DNA from: JAIVJN01 sp036732565
Lineage (GTDB): Bacteria > Acidobacteriota > Vicinamibacteria > Vicinamibacterales > UBA2999
Direction of reading: 5' to 3'
NCBI GenBank assembly: GCA_036732565.1
Contig: DAINCF010000501.1
Span: forward strand, 1 to 5,299
Length of the DNA: 5,299 bases
Shown: positions 5,284 through 5,299 of the stretch, piece after piece
Layout of the letters: each line of letters begins with the position of its first letter
How positions within the stretch are numbered: position 1 is the stretch's first letter
The notes under the pieces: generated by a model
Told to the model about the DNA's origin: nothing
Database searches by the model: none
Seen by the model: only the letters and a program-made list of their open reading frames with translations
Translations under genes and position numbers: made by a program

Positions 5284-5299
5284 CAGGCCTTCAGGCCTG
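5284..5299. repeat. Perfect GC-rich palindrome at window edge, REP-like or terminator stem
   Basis: CAGGCCT and AGGCCTG form a perfect inverted repeat around TC, and CAGGCCT is also repeated directly with an 8-base step. It begins 24 bases after the MOSC stop codon and may extend past the edge. The preceding GTAGCG makes it resemble dispersed GTAGCGCAGGC-type palindromes I recall from Acidobacteria genomes; this comparison is from memory. A bare transcription terminator is the alternative. Confidence 0.45.

Overview
The window is a GC-rich bacterial chromosomal segment with six complete genes, one gene cut by the left edge, and short intergenic gaps. No gap exceeds about 120 bases. I see no mobile element, tRNA, rRNA or CRISPR array. 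Protein family content, the small conserved proteins and a GTAGCGCAGGCC..GGCCTG palindrome at the right edge suggest a soil-type Acidobacteriota or a similar high-GC Gram-negative lineage. This is inference from memory, not a placement.

Left part (1-2647): a peptidoglycan glycosyltransferase (GT51, PBP1A-type) runs leftward out of the window. Diverging from it across about 120 bases is a tight two-gene operon on the + strand. Its first gene is a GalU-type UTP:sugar-1-phosphate uridylyltransferase. Its second, overlapping by 17 bases, is a GHMP-family sugar kinase whose motifs resemble plant glucuronokinase. Together they could phosphorylate a free sugar at C1 (glucuronic acid is the best guess) and activate it with UTP. 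That would be a two-step salvage route to a UDP-sugar such as UDP-glucuronate, bypassing UDP-glucose dehydrogenase. This is the most interesting content of the window.

Middle part (2648-4421): on the - strand lie an eRF1/Vms1/Balon-like ribosome factor (baeRF superfamily, with a GGWSQ motif and a C-terminal GGVGALLR motif) and, 65 bases downstream, a 61-residue conserved-looking small protein. Diverging from the factor on the + strand is a 68-residue basic protein with a Lys/Arg/Ala tail resembling bacterial histone H1-like tails. This cluster may serve ribosome or nucleoid protection in stress, but only the family assignments support that.

Right part (4422-5299): a MOSC-domain protein, a likely molybdenum-cofactor enzyme of the mARC/YcbX type, has a strong ribosome binding site. 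It is preceded by a perfect 8-bp inverted repeat just upstream of a TATTAT box. The window ends in a perfect GC-rich palindrome that looks like a REP-type dispersed repeat or terminator.
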